Positions 46,234 through 58,711 of a stretch of 64,000 bases of DNA are shown here, piece by piece. The translations under genes were made by a program, and so were the position numbers. Within the stretch, counting starts at the first letter, position 1. Each line of letters begins with the position of its first letter. A model generated the notes under the pieces. That model was not told the origin of the DNA. It did no database searches and worked only from the letters and a program-made list of their open reading frames with translations. The stretch is from Morinoia aosen (Eukaryota > Arthropoda > Malacostraca > Amphipoda > Talitridae), in assembly GCA_030386875.1 (NCBI GenBank), contig CM059558.1:9185501-9249500 (forward strand), given 5' to 3'.

Positions 46234-46654
46234 TTGAAATCTTCAGAATATGGAGGCACAGTTTGGGACCGGACGAACATGCATGTAGGATTACCGATTG
46301 CGCTCGATCTGTGGACACGAACTGGTAAGTTGTGAGCCATTCTTGAACAGCGCGAATGACACGTACAGCATCTGTTAGGCCGGACTGCTTTATTTCGTAA
46401 ATCGACGATCAGTCATCCTTCGAGAATATTTAACATATTAAATTTAGCTTTTGATAGGAAAATTGTGTTTGGAGGATGGTATATCAGGGAATTTCGACCA
46501 GAGAAAATCAATCTGGTGATCCTCCCAGATACTGCTGTAACTAGCTTTAGTTCACAGACTTACTAACAAAATACACATTGTTACGGTTTTGTTCATGCGC
46601 AATGAGGGCATGGACGCTGGGATTACGATTACAGCGAAGTCTATGAATATCAGA

Positions 46655-47023
46655 TAGGTTTGACTGGATAGGTTAGTATAAACCTCACTAACCGCCACGA
46701 AGGAGGAAGTTACCAAAGGAGGAAGGATGAAGGTACCATTTAGGATGAAGTTAGGGAAACGCAAAATTTTTGCACTGGGTGTGTTCCCACACAAGATCCC
46801 CTGCGCATAGAAACATTAAGGTATGAAACAAGATAAAAGCTGAAGAAGAAAGTTAGAGGTGCTGTAAAATAGGACAGCAGAGAATCTGTAAAAGATGGTC
46901 AGTAACAAAACAAAAAGTTTTTCCAACAGAAAAAAAGCCGATCTAACCCTCAGTTCGGGACCTCACATCTTCCACCTAGAAGTACTAATTCCCTCGGATA
47001 CAAAAGATGCATCTCCAGAGGGT
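46655..47023 (-). mobile_element. SINE-like family copy 13
   Basis: The copy runs from GGATAGGTTAGTATAAACCTC through GGTACCATTTAGGATGAAGT, GCACTGGGTGTGTTCCCACA and GCTGTAAAATAGGACAGCAG to GATGCATCTCCAGAGGG. It shares the longer GGTGTGTTCCCACACAAGAT segment with copy 4 and copy 1, an older variant that is missing in the young copies at 25214, 41184 and 50024. Confidence 0.88.
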
Positions 47024-48172
47024 CGTCACCATACATAACGTTGAGTGCGCATGCATTAGGGTAAAAAAAAACAAGTATTGATCACTTTATCTTTGATCAG
47101 ACACTTGATGTACGCCTTAGGACGTGTGGTAAAAACACGCAAATATTTTACTCCTAAATATTTCGACTCGTGATACGATCATTCCATAATTAGAAATTTG
47201 AAAAGAAGGGACGAAACTCTAGAATCGCTTTAGCAATACGTTAGGTACTGGAACAATCTATCTCCAAGCTATCAATTAATTTCATATTGTATGTAAAAAA
47301 AATGTTAGCAATGATGAATTAATTTTGGATTTCATTCAACTGTTCGAACACCAACGGCAGAGGCAGAGCCGGAGATGGTAAAAGGGTTAACGAATTCTCA
47401 AGTTTCAAATAATTCTAGTATCTTCCCAAGAAGGACATCCAAACGCTAAACATTGGTAACGGATTCCCCGGGAGAGTGCGTGTGGAAAACCCACGAAGAA
47501 TAGTCTGAGTCGTGTTTGATACGTGCTTACCTACAAATCCAGCAACCTTCGTTCAAAAATTCAATGAATTTGCGATCAATGCCTTCCGATCGCAAACAAA
47601 GGCTGAACTGCCAGACGCATCGCACAACTCACGTAATGATCAGCATATGATGTTCAGAGTCGACACTGCACTCTTGCTCAACAAGTTTACAGCGAAACAG
47701 AGGTACGAGTCGAGCGGCAGACAAGGATTCTAACCTTCAGCCCCTGAGCTGACATCGGAAGCAGAGCTTAAATATTATTAGTACACGAAACGACCAAGTG
47801 GAGGGAAGAAAGGAGAGGACACAGCAGTATGGCAAATACGTCGGCTGGTCACACTCGAGGAAATGAAGAAATAAAAATTTGAAGGAAAATAAAAAAAGTG
47901 GGAGACTGAAAGTGGACGTGAAAAAGAGGAAAAAGTACAAAAGAGAAAGGAAACTACAGAGCTTCGCAAACTCAGATGTTTCCATCCACGAAAGTTATCT
48001 CTGCCAGAACTTGCTGATCCTGCAACGCATACTCAAGCCCTGAAGAGCTCCGTAACTCTTATCACCACCTAGATCTGCAATCCCGAGGATACACTGTATG
48101 AATCTCCCACGGCGGACCGTTGCGGGTTCTGAGGTGCGGTAGATTTGGTCTTTGAAATTGTGTAGCAAATGT
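47024..48172. other. Unique DNA before the 24 bp array
   Basis: A purine-rich stretch lies at about 47800-47960 (runs of GAAGGAAAATAAAAAAAG type). No gene recognised. Confidence 0.45.
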
Positions 48173-49380
48173 AGCTACCAGCACGGCACGTCACTACCAG
48201 CACCGCACGGCACGTCACCGCCAGCACCGCACGGCACGTCACTACCAGCACCGCACGGCACGTCACTACCAGCACCGCACGGCACGTCACTACCAGCACC
48301 GCACGGCACGTCACTACCAGCACCGCACGGCACGTCACCGCCAGCACCGCACGGCACGTCACTACCAGCACCGCACGGCACGTCACCGCCAGCACCGCAC
48401 GGCACGTCACCGCCAGCACCGCACGGCACGTCACCGCCAGCACCGCACGGCACGTCACCGCCAGCACCGCACGGCACGTCACTACCAGCACCGCACGGCA
48501 CGTCACTACCAGCACGGCACGTCACTACCAGCACCGCACGGCACGTCACTACCAGCACCGCACGGCACGTCACTACCAGCACCGCACGGCACGTCACCGC
48601 CAGCACCGCACGGCACGTCACGTCACCGCCAGCACCGCACGGCACGTCACCGCCAGCACCGCACGGCACGTCACTACCAGCACCGCACGGCACGTCACTA
48701 CCAGCACCGCACGGCACGTCACTACCAGCACCGCACGGCACGTCACTACCAGCACCGCACGGCACGTCACCGCCAGCACCGCACGGCACGTCACCGCCAG
48801 CACCGCACGGCACGTCACCGCCAGCACCGCACGGCACGTCACTACCAGCACCGCACGGCACGTCACTACCAGCACCGCACGGCACGTCACTACCAGCACC
48901 GCACGGCACGTCACTACCAGCACCGCACGGCACGTCACTACCAGCACCGCACGGCACGTCACTACCAGCACCGCACGGCACGTCACTACCAGCACCGCAC
49001 GGCACGTCACTACCAGCACCGCACGGCACGTCACCGCCAGCACCGCACGGCACGTCACCGCCAGCACCGCACGGTACGTCACTACCAGCACCGCACGGCA
49101 CGTCACTACCAGCACCGCACGGCACGTCACTACCAGCACCGCACGGCACGTCACTACCAGCACCGCACGGCACGTCACCGCCAGCACCGCACGGCACGTC
49201 ACCGCCAGCACCGCACGGCACGTCACTACCAGCACCGCACGGCACGTCACTACCAGCACCGCACGGCACGTCACTACCAGCACCGCACGTCACTACCAGC
49301 ACCACACGTCACTACAAGCACTGCACGTCACTACCAGCATAGCGTCACTACCAGCATAACATCACTACCAGCACCGCACA
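48173..49380. repeat. 24 bp CpG-rich minisatellite, about 50 units
   Basis: The unit is CACGTCACTACCAGCACCGC plus ACGG. Two main versions alternate in patches, differing at TCACTACCAG versus TCACCGCCAG. A 17 bp unit near 48508-48524 and an enlarged unit near 48612-48640 (CACGTCACGTCACCGCC) interrupt the phase. The array ends with shortened, decayed units (CATAGCGTCACTACCAG). Each unit holds three or four CpG sites, so the array looks like a 1.2 kb CpG island. Open frames on both strands (plus H-G-T-S-L-P-A-P) follow from the period of 24. The two-base variant changes Leu to Pro, which argues against coding constraint. Confidence 0.97.
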
Positions 49381-50011
49381 ACACACGCCAGTTACACTAC
49401 CGTAAGCAACAAAAGCTCGACACGCAGCTACAGCTCGGTCGGTGTCCGGATACAACGCATCCGGGCACGGCGCATCCTACACAACCTGTAATAATAGCAC
49501 ACGCGTACTGATTCATTTGTCCTACAACTAATATACTGCTACCTATTCTCAGCAGCGGATCCGCGGTAGCTGTATTTTTCTACATTGACGTCATACAGAG
49601 AATTCAATTCTTTCAATTGCTTGATGTTCAACCAAGTTACAATTATTCATGAATACTTTTTGGTCTGGTGGCCTTCAATACTCTACGGCGAACAGTTTTA
49701 AAATGGAAGCTTTTCTCACAAGTGTTCTCAGGAATGATGAATTATAAAAGTGCAACTAGATGTTAGAAGAATCCGGTATTTTAAGAATTTATGACAAATT
49801 AAATCTAGTAGAAAGCTTCAAATATAATCATTGTAGTGGACCGTCAAAATGCGCTCCCCAGCTCACGCTCTTCTTCACTAGCGTACTCTGAAAATAACCA
49901 ATACAGATAACAAATTTGGCCAGCCCCTAACGCTGTGTTTTATTTACGAATTCTAAGAACTGTTACAGACGAAAGTGGTAATAATCTCCATTTTCGCATT
50001 GAAAAAATGGA
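49381..50011. other. Unique DNA, no gene recognised
   Basis: Sequence after the array is unique and AT-rich, apart from a short GC-richer start (CCGGATACAACGCATCCGGG, an imperfect hairpin near 49446). Confidence 0.45.
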
Positions 50012-50023
50012 GAACCTTATGGA

Positions 50024-50384
50024 TTTATTATTATATATAAGAAAGTTTTAGCCTCCCTTAACCACGACAAAGATGTTCTAAGAGAGGAAAGAGGAAGGAA
50101 CCATTTAGTATGGAGTTGAGGGAACGCGGAATCTATGCACAAGGTGCACAGAAACAGTAAGCTAGGAAAGAAGTTCATGAAACAAGAAAAAAGTTGAAGA
50201 AGAAAGTAGTAGGTGCTGAAAAACAGGACAGCAGTAAACCGAAAAAAGATGGTCAGTAACAAAACAAAAATCTATTTTATTACAACAAAAAGGAAGCCTA
50301 CCTAACCTTTAGCTCGGGCCCTCACATGGTTCCCCTGGGAGCGCTAATTCCCATAGATACAATAGTTGTATCCCCCTGAGGGGG
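50024..50384 (-). mobile_element. SINE-like family copy 14, with 12 bp target duplication
   Basis: Both flanks carry GAACCTTATGGA (50012-50023 and 50385-50396), a perfect target duplication. The tail at the left is TTTATTATTATATATAAG, clearly different from the TTAGATTAG tail of copy 10, so the tail is variable. The body is nearly identical to copy 6 at 25214. The right end GATACAATAGTTGTATCCCC and CTGAGGGG is intact with its hairpin. Confidence 0.93.
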
Positions 50385-50396
50385 GAACCTTATGGA

Positions 50397-51610
50397 GTAC
50401 GCAGAAATCGCACCCCAGCACCTTTTTACTAACGCAGTTGTTTTTTTAACTTTGACCTTGCTCTATGGGTGTTTGCCGAGCCCAAAATTGGCCCACAAAA
50501 TAAATTCAAAATGCCTTTATCTTACAGTAAAAGTGAGGGGAAAAAATGAAATAGGCATGTTTGGCAGTGTCTCCATGCACCTAAATTTTCCCTCACTAGC
50601 GTTCTTCAGTCTTATGCAATGGCACAACCAATTACACGATCATTCACAAAGATAACAACCCAATGAAAAAGTGCTAAAATTGCTGCGGTGGCGCTGAGAT
50701 AGTACACTTTTTAACACAAAATGTGAAAAATCCAAGCATCCGCAATCTCCATGAGGTGCTCAGGAAATGGAGCGACATGGGATGAGGAGGCGCGCACTGG
50801 TCCACACTTCGAACGCGTCAACGTCCGATGCACCGCAGATGGCCTTCAGCACGTTTATCTGCCATGCCTTACGAGCAATTGCTCTCTGCGCGCCATTGAT
50901 TCCACTCACAAAAAAACTTGAGCGAAATGGAAGGTCGAAAAAATAAACTTAAATCATGCGTGTGTCTTTTCCTTCATGGTCATGCAAAGAACTGTGCCGG
51001 CCGCAGCACACATTCAGATCGCCTCAGGGCAGGGATCCGCAAACAATTCCACACAACTCAAGGATTCACGAGTATATGGGGAACTCGTTTATAGGAGTTC
51101 ATGTCCAAATATTCATGGTTGTACGTATTTCCAAAGGTGTGTTTTTCCATTCACGGAAAATTCGGCGAGGCAACGATAAAAATCGTTGAAAAAGTAGAAG
51201 GTTTTGGTAATGCATTCAGTTTCTTATCAACTACCGTAAGTGAATAGATTTTATAACAAGCGGAACGCCGTCACTTTTTTAATTAAAAATATAACCAAGT
51301 CTTTTAAAGAAAAACGTACTCCAACTTTAGCAGAGAGCATGACAATTAAACCGAGCGTAACGATGACGCACACATAATAGATGCTCAAACAATTTTTAAT
51401 GCCTTCTTTATAGACACACTACACAAAATAAATATAAGATCATGCCCATAATCTGATATTGAATTCTCAAAAATTGAAGTAATTCCTCTGAAATCGGTCT
51501 AAACAACACGTTTTTCAAGATGATAAATACCGCAAGATCTAACAGACTAAGGAACAACTTTGGAACTTCTTTCCAACGAAAGATAAGCCGTATGATCGTT
51601 AAAGTAAGAA
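50397..51610. other. AT-rich unique DNA, no gene recognised
   Basis: No repeat boundary or recognisable frame was seen. Confidence 0.45.
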
Positions 51611-51993
51611 GATCAGTTGAATGTTACTTTAAGCCTCTTTGAAAATGACATAGATGTTCCCACGATGAGAAGGAGGAAGGAACGCTCGAGTATCAAATTA
51701 AGGGAACAAAGAAGCTGTGCACAAGGTATGTCCAACACTTTGCGAATAGAAACATCAAAATTGAAAGAAGTTCATAAAACGAGGTAAAATATAAGGAAAA
51801 AAGCAATAGGTGTCAATAAAATAAACCAGAGAATCGAAAAGACAGAAGTGAACCGTGAAAAATAGGTCAGAAAAAACGAAATGTGATTTTATTTCAACAA
51901 AAAGCCGTACCTAACTCTGCTCAGGACAAAACATTTTCTTCGTGGGAGCATAAAGTACAATATCTATACACTAGCTCTATCCTCTGAAGGGTT
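51611..51993 (-). mobile_element. SINE-like family copy 15, diverged
   Basis: Recognisable pieces in family order are GTTACTTTAAGCCTCTTTG, AGCTGTGCACAAGGTATGTC, GCGAATAGAAACATCAAAAT, GAAAGAAGTTCATAAAACG, AAGTGAACCGTGAAAAATAG and CCTAACTCTGCTCAGG. The end hairpin is decayed (AATATCTATACACTAGCTC). No target duplication was found. Confidence 0.78.
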
Positions 51994-52260
51994 TTATGAT
52001 CAACATCGTAAGACCAAACTGAATATTGCATACAATAGCGTTGATGGCGTGAGTAATTAGTGAAGCAGCAGCACATTTAGCATTTCGAAGTGAAACTAAT
52101 CAGACGTGAGATCCCAAACATGTGACGGCTCGAAGGCTTCACACAGATGCAAGGCAATGATTTCAAAGTCATGCGTAAGTAAAAAGAAATTACTTCAAAA
52201 TCATAAACACGACGAAGAAGGATTTTCAAAGGTTAAAAAACTGCAAAGCATTGTTGCGGA

Positions 52261-52612
52261 CTAGATTAGATGTTAGTTTGCGCCTCCCTAACCGCAACAA
52301 AGGCGTTCCAAAGAAAGGAAGGAGAAAGACACCATTCAGTATGGAGATAAGAGAATGAGGAATCAATGCATAAGGTGCATAAAAACAGTAAGTCGAAGAA
52401 GAAGTTCATGAAACAAGATAAAAGTTGAAGAAGAAAGCAATAGGTGCTGAAAAACAGAACAGTAAACCAGAAAAAAGATGGTCCGTTACATAACAAAAAA
52501 CTTGTTCTATTTCAGCAAAAGGAAGGCCTACCTAACCATTAGCTCGGAACCTCACATATCCCCTTGAGAGCGCTAATTCCCATAGATCCTATAGTTGTAT
52601 CCGCCTGAGGGG
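52261..52612 (-). mobile_element. SINE-like family copy 16, with 11 bp target duplication
   Basis: The flanks are ATTGTTGCGGA (52250-52260) and ATTATTGCGGA (52613-52623), a target duplication with one mismatch. The tail is CTAGATTAGATGTTAG. The body includes ACACCATTCAGTATGGAGAT and GTGCATAAAAACAGTAAGTC, and the end reads GATCCTATAGTTGTATCCGC and CTGAGGGG. Confidence 0.92.
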
Positions 52613-52623
52613 ATTATTGCGGA

Positions 52624-55600
52624 TAATGAAGCACTTACTGCAGGTCTACAAATAATGCAAGTTACGCAACAAATCATAAACAATCTAATCCGTCCTTCAA
52701 ATAAGCTGCGAGTCGTACACAATACTAGGAACGCAATTCTGCTGCACATCCTGTCGTCAAATAAGTACTACTGTTAACAGATCACAATATTTTCGTCACA
52801 AAGCAAAATTTTCTCGGGGGAATAAAATTGCAATGTATATCCTCTTTAACAATAAACAACATCTTTTATAATAATCCCCAAAAGAAGATTTTCTGTTTGT
52901 CTGGGGGATTGCTTGTGACGAGCTCTATAGCTGACGACTTGACTTCAGTATAGAAATAGCGAAAGTTTCGTAGCATTGAAGCAATAAAGCGCGTATTGAA
53001 TTAATCCATAGAATTTTAGCATTTTAATTTCGAAACACAAATCCATGAATTTCCCCGAGCGCAATTTGTTTAGTCTGATTTTCGTATTTCCAGCAGTGTA
53101 ATCATTCCAGAAGTAAACATTAAAAATGAGCTGAAACTCTTCCTTCCTTCAAAAACGAAACCAACATTTCCGAAACCAAATTAGGGAACTTCAGAAAACG
53201 TGAATATATTTTGGTGGTAGTTGGATATTGTGTGAATTATGAAGAATTGAAATAGTTGTCTTTACACGTGAAATAAAACAAAATACAGTGAAGTACATCC
53301 TAACACCTGATACTTTTATGTTCAGTTGTTCATTCACAATATTGTAAACGTGTTGAAGAGTCAACAGGTCAGCGCAGCTCGATATCACTTTACGAAGGAG
53401 AACTACAGTAGTTTTTCAGAGCCAGGAAGGGGGAAGGCGAATTGTTAGAAAAAGACGTAAACGTGCAACTTGTCCTCCGAAAGAGATATTAGACCACCCC
53501 AGGAGCGACGCTTTACGACCACCAATTCATAAAGCGACAGCATAAGTCGATGTTATCTTTCCAAAGGAAGAAAATGGAGAAATAACTTGGGGAGGCAGTT
53601 ACCCCTCTCCCGGTGAATTGCTCAACTCTGAAGCTTTTTGCTAAAGAAACTACGCACTCGGCGTTTGAAGATAGTATGAAGATTTTCCCAAATCAAAAAA
53701 CCTGAAGCAATCGGCAATGAAGCAATCTCACAAAAAACGGACACTTCCCTTTCACGTACGTCTTCTCTTATCTCAGAAACTGCCTTCCACGAGTGTTACA
53801 ATTATTCATCGTTGAATTAAAAACTATTTTACACCTCTCCGGCAACATTTCTGGGGGAAATGCTATAGCTAAATGGCAAGATCATTTCGCTGCATTTAAA
53901 AGTGGTCATCGAGGTGCTGAAATGTAAGACAGTATTTTCCATAGAATGACAACTGTACTAGTGCCTGAGGAACGCCGTGTTAAGTTAAACGCCTAGTAAA
54001 ATAGAACAGATCTAAACGAAACTAATGAAACTTCGAGATGCAAAATGAATGAGAATAACTGTGATTGAGAGGGTTCCGATGTAAAAAAATATTCTGCGCG
54101 TTAGGTGTTTAATTATTTCACTTATGACCTCGAAAAAAATTTTCAAGCAGCAGTAATCGAGTCTTGATTTTTACTTCATTCAAAGTCACTAAAAATCCTC
54201 CTCAATTGATACAGCATTACTGAAAATCATACGAGAACAAAATTTAGTTTCAGCTCGAAATGAAGTTTGTAGTGATACTTCTTTTAGTCCTGCCTCGCGT
54301 CTCTATATCAAAACAACAAATACGGCAACAAATTATTTCGAAATAGAGACCCTGTGGTACTATCATGGAAAATGTGCTTAGTATTATAGTCTGGATGTGC
54401 CATTCGAACATTTTGCTCGATCCCCTTTTGTAATGATTTTCACTTTTAAGAAACTGACAAAAACGACAAAAATCTAAAAATACTAGGCATATTTCTATTC
54501 TGAGAACAACTGTATAATTGACTGAAGCAAAAACACAGGACCTATACCATTAAAATTTATGGTGGAACTATCACAGTGCCTTCGCGGTGGACACGAAACA
54601 CAGAACTTGACCCAAATGTCTGCGACACAGGTACCAAAATGATTTATCTTACTGCGGAGCACCGTGAGATAGATTGCACGCCTTACTTCGACTCCCTAAT
54701 TATGACGGAACGCTGCGAGTCGAGAAGCATAGTAACGTAGCAGCACTACAGCACGTCCAGAAAGCTAGCTCACAACGCGCACCAGGCTGGGGCTGCGATC
54801 GAGGAACGGAGCGCCGGACGAGGCAGAGGGAATACCAGGGGAAGACCGGTTACGTATTGTCATTTGTACGCGGCGTAGGAACGAGTTTGGGCTCACCGTA
54901 CACTTACGAGACCGAGTGCGCGGTCACGATTTCATGACGGCGGAAAAAAAAATCCCCATTCTTACTAATTTCACTCTGGCTCTGCACTGGTTACGTGTTT
55001 CTAGGTTCCGCATCAGCGCAAAAGCATGATCCAACTTCAGTGGATGCTCAAAGGCAGAATTATTTGCATTTGAAAGGAGCGTCTTTAGCTTCTTGACAGT
55101 ACCATTATCAACTAATTAAGAGGGCATGAGCGTCAGACATTAGATCGCGGGCACCATGTGTATTCTATCCCCATCGAGTATTGAACAGAACAGTTTCTCC
55201 GATAAAATGTCTCCTATCCAACGTAGAGATCATGCCATTATTGAGAATCGGTTCATTAAGAGCGGTATCCTTTGAATGCAAGAAAAATTAGCGAGGGATG
55301 GAACTGATCGAAAGAGTTAGCAGGTAGATACGCATGTCCTTACGAGTCAGGGCGTGCACCTGGCGGTTTCCCTCGAACAGTTATAATGCGATGGAAGAGT
55401 CTGTAGCACAAACACACCAGCGGAGGCAACAGCTGCGGTAGGCACCAGGTGTGTGCTGCCTAAAAAGCAGCGATGCGCAGCAGCGTGCTAGTGTAACACA
55501 GCTGTGAGTCACACACGACACACGTTGGGTCCACACCGCGAGCTTTGCTTCATGCGCACGTATGGAAAGTAATACAGTGCAACAGTGCAAATACATTTTA

Positions 55601-56125
55601 AAAAAATGAATAAATTAAGTAGAGGTGTGCATAGTTCTCAGAGAATTATCGCCTGGAGAGTAGCTCAACGATAAACGCAATTGTGCAAATAAGTTTGTCC
55701 GAATCAGAAGGAATAAACAACTTCATCAAGAATGAAATGACCACACCCAACACTGAAGTGGGTAATTCTAAAAATGAGGTTTTCGCAAAATTAAAAATAT
55801 GCAGAGCATTGTGGAAGCATTTTCCAACACGCCAGCTGCCGTGTAGGGTTGAAGTTCTGCTTTCCTCTGGAATTAAACTTATCTTCCTTATGCAACACTG
55901 AAGTGGATTAAGATCATTTGAACCCTGCTCGCATTTGATTTGTACAAAGCATTTGTGGAAGTGTAGTTTGTTTTCACAGGTGTTCAGCCCACGGCATTGA
56001 AATTCTCTTGTGACCACCGGTGGGTCATACCGTTATTTTAGATGTCGAACAAGCGGCGACTACGAATTGAATTGAGCACACGAATTTAATATTTCTCTGT
56101 TTGATTAATTTCGCAGCTTTATTTT
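52624..56125. other. AT-rich unique DNA with a MITE fragment near 56012
   Basis: No gene recognised. At 56012-56035 GACCACCGGTGGGTCATACCG matches, in reverse complement, the left-end palindrome and GCGGTATGACC of the 3207 MITE, but neither terminus is present. A patch richer in CpG lies at 54760-54930. Confidence 0.4.
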
Positions 56126-57308
56126 ATTAAAAAGGCGGTAAATCTGAAGGATATGTCAGTTATCTATTTTGTAAATTTCGATGCCTAAGCATAGTTAATT
56201 AGATCGCAGTAAACAAGTTTTCTTCTATGCACTTTCCGTCTCAAATGAGTATTTTATTAGTTATAGCGGTAAATGACTTACCGCGACTCCAGTGTTAGAA
56301 GGGTAAATGTAAAGGACTTGACCATAATCGATTTTCCACTCTTTGATCAATAAAGATTGTTGATGAGACCAAAATAAACAAGTTTTCTTCAATGCACTTT
56401 CCGGCGGAAATAAGTATTTTAAAAGTTATGGCATTAAATGAGTTACCGTAACTCCAGTGTTTGAGGCGGGGAAAAATACACCGCGCGGTCCGACGTGAAA
56501 GTAAAGCTGGGGATACATTGACACTCGCATTGGAAGCTCACAACCATCGGGCGCGGGCAAGCGCGCGCAGCGAAAGGGCAGCGATCGTTCACATTGGCAC
56601 AGCGCTAGCAGGCAGCAGAAGCGTCAAAGTCGGCGGGCAGAGTGTGTTGCTCACACTGCTCAGTTGCAATCCAGACGCTACGTTGGGAGGTACTGCGCTC
56701 CGCGCTCTAGTACTTCTCGCCAGGAGCTGCTGATGCTTAGTAGAATAGCGCTAATAATTTTTTTCGTATGTCATTGATTGCACGTTCTTCAATGTTCTTG
56801 TTTTTGCTGATTTTTGTTGCGCATATGCAGCATAAAATATGAAGGCTTCGGCAAGAATTATGCTAGAAAAACCATATGTAGAAACACTCGATGCATATAT
56901 GCTACACTCTATGCATAATTGTGGAAGCGCATATTACATGCTAAGAAGAAATATGCATCCATATAAATGCTTCACTTGAATAGCTCCAAATTTATATTTT
57001 TTGTGAGGAAAATTGTACAGAAACAATGATACAGGATACAGTGTACTTCTTCATACACGGAAAAAATAATTTCTTTCATAATTTTCTATTAATAATTAAG
57101 TGTATACAATTCTCAACTAATTTTTATAACTTATCTAAACATAAATATTTTGAAACAGAAATAATTCTAATCTGAACGAGTCAAGGACGATGATAACGAA
57201 CGAAAAAAAAAGTAATCTAATCCAAGGCTGGTTCTGAACTATATATTTTTTCATGAATGCAAGGAACATTTCTTAATCCTTCTTTTATACGAGGAATATA
57301 TTTTAGCA

Positions 57309-57976
57309 TCAAATTCGAGGGTTGCTCTTGATAATTGCGTGGTAGTTGAGATTTTTAAAAACAAATCTTCTACGATTATCTGCCAGCCAAGTTTTACACT
57401 GCGAAAACTTCCACTCGACATCGCAAGAAACAAGTGGAGCAAAAGTGAAGCAAGTTAGTTCGAATATTCCTTTATGGATTCATCCATTGCGTCAGAGATC
57501 TCACGAGTCAAAATTGAGTTGATTGCTTTTATCTTTTCAAAACCTTTGTTTATCACCAAAATGCAATTTAACTCTTCATAATACCTTGTATCATATCTGT
57601 TCTTCAATGTTTCCTCTACGATATCCATTAATTTTATTGCTCTCGAAGTAAGAAGTCCCTGTATTGTTATGCAAGAGCAATAATAATTATTCATATCCTT
57701 CGATAACAATAATTTGATAAAGTGTGCACTAAGCCCAACAAAGTTCTGCGTGATAATATTTAGAAACTAAAACCTTGTACCACGCAAAACTTCTCTAACG
57801 TGTTCTGAGTGAAAAAAAGTTTTATATATCACCTGTTTCTCGCAATAAATGCAGTAGAGAAATTCTTCCTGGGCTTGAAAATCTTCAAATTCCTTGAAGT
57901 ATTCTAAATATGATGCTCCTTGTTCACCTTCGGCATGATTGTAGATCACTTTTAGCCGCACTAATCTCAAATACAC
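57309..57976 (-). pseudogene. hAT-like transposase remnant, frameshifted
   Basis: Three minus-strand pieces lie in order. The first (57976-57767) has a possible BED-type zinc-binding pattern, CIYCEKQV followed by FFHSEH. The second (57709-57455) contains KGFEKIKAINSILTREISDA. Its frame meets a stop at 57455, but a -1 shift at that point opens a third piece (57455-57309) with FAPLVSCDVEWKFSQCK and LADNRRRF. This matches the C-terminal pattern of hAT family transposases of the CGGBP1-like type (YAPL-x-S-x-D-V-E-R-S-F-S..L-x-x-x-R). The catalytic middle is largely missing and no intact frame exists, so it is inactive. It lies inside the long inverted termini, as expected for the element's own gene. 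The family call is from motif memory. Confidence 0.6.
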
Positions 57977-58587
57977 TTCATAAGGAACTACATCTAAAAA
58001 AAACTTGAGCTAATTCCCGCAAAATTAAAGTAAACTTTTGAAGTAGCTGTAGCAACTTACAATTATTATTGATTTACGAAAAATTTTAATTTACAAAATT
58101 GATCCAGTTATTCAAAAAGAATTAAATAAAACTGGATGAAAAAAAGAATATAATTTAAAAGTAATGGGAAGGTTTTACTAGGTTTCAGTTTACTGCCACT
58201 TACAGTTAATCATGCATGTTCGCCATATTTTATGCTGTTCCGAGTAAAATATGCGATATGCTCACACTGCATATATACTTGCGGGCATATTTTATGCTAC
58301 CTAAAATATACTCAAAAGCATATATATGCAATATGTTCAATGTCACATCCCTACTGATGACATGCTGCAGGCTACGGCTCATCTGTAGATGGAGTGATTG
58401 ACGGGCAGGCGGCGGCAAAGAATGGCTAGGGAGAATGTCCAAGTGAACCTCACTTTGACCGCCTGCTAGCCCGGCAACAGTGTATGTGCCCGTCGAAGTG
58501 ACACTCAGAGTGTTGAAAAGAGTGTCAATGTATCACCAGCTTTAACAGGCATTCCCGCGCGCCAACCAAGCCGACGAAGAGCAAACC

Positions 58588-58711
58588 CCCTATTACAAAC
58601 GTAAAGAGGTTGGGTCGTGAGGGGTAGCAACAGTTCTTTTAGTGAAAACTATAAAACTAAAAGAACTGTGGCTACCCCTCACGACCCAACCTCTTTACGT
58701 TTGTAATAGGG
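58588..58711. repeat. Near-perfect 56 bp inverted repeat (124 bp hairpin)
   Basis: The arm starting CCCTATTACAAACGTAAAGA and ending ACAGTTCTTTTAGT is followed by a 12-base loop (GAAAACTATAAA) and its reverse complement, with one mismatch (A versus C in GGTAGCAACAG). It sits in the right terminus of the hAT-like element at a place where the left terminus has no counterpart. It is therefore a later insertion or a local duplication. It could be a tiny palindromic MITE; transcribed, it would form a long double-stranded hairpin. Confidence 0.94.

Noticed and set aside
48152-49342. 396-codon frame as a proline-rich repeat protein
   Set aside because: The 24 bp array is open on both strands, contains frame-breaking units at about 48508 and 48612, and the variants do not favour silent positions.
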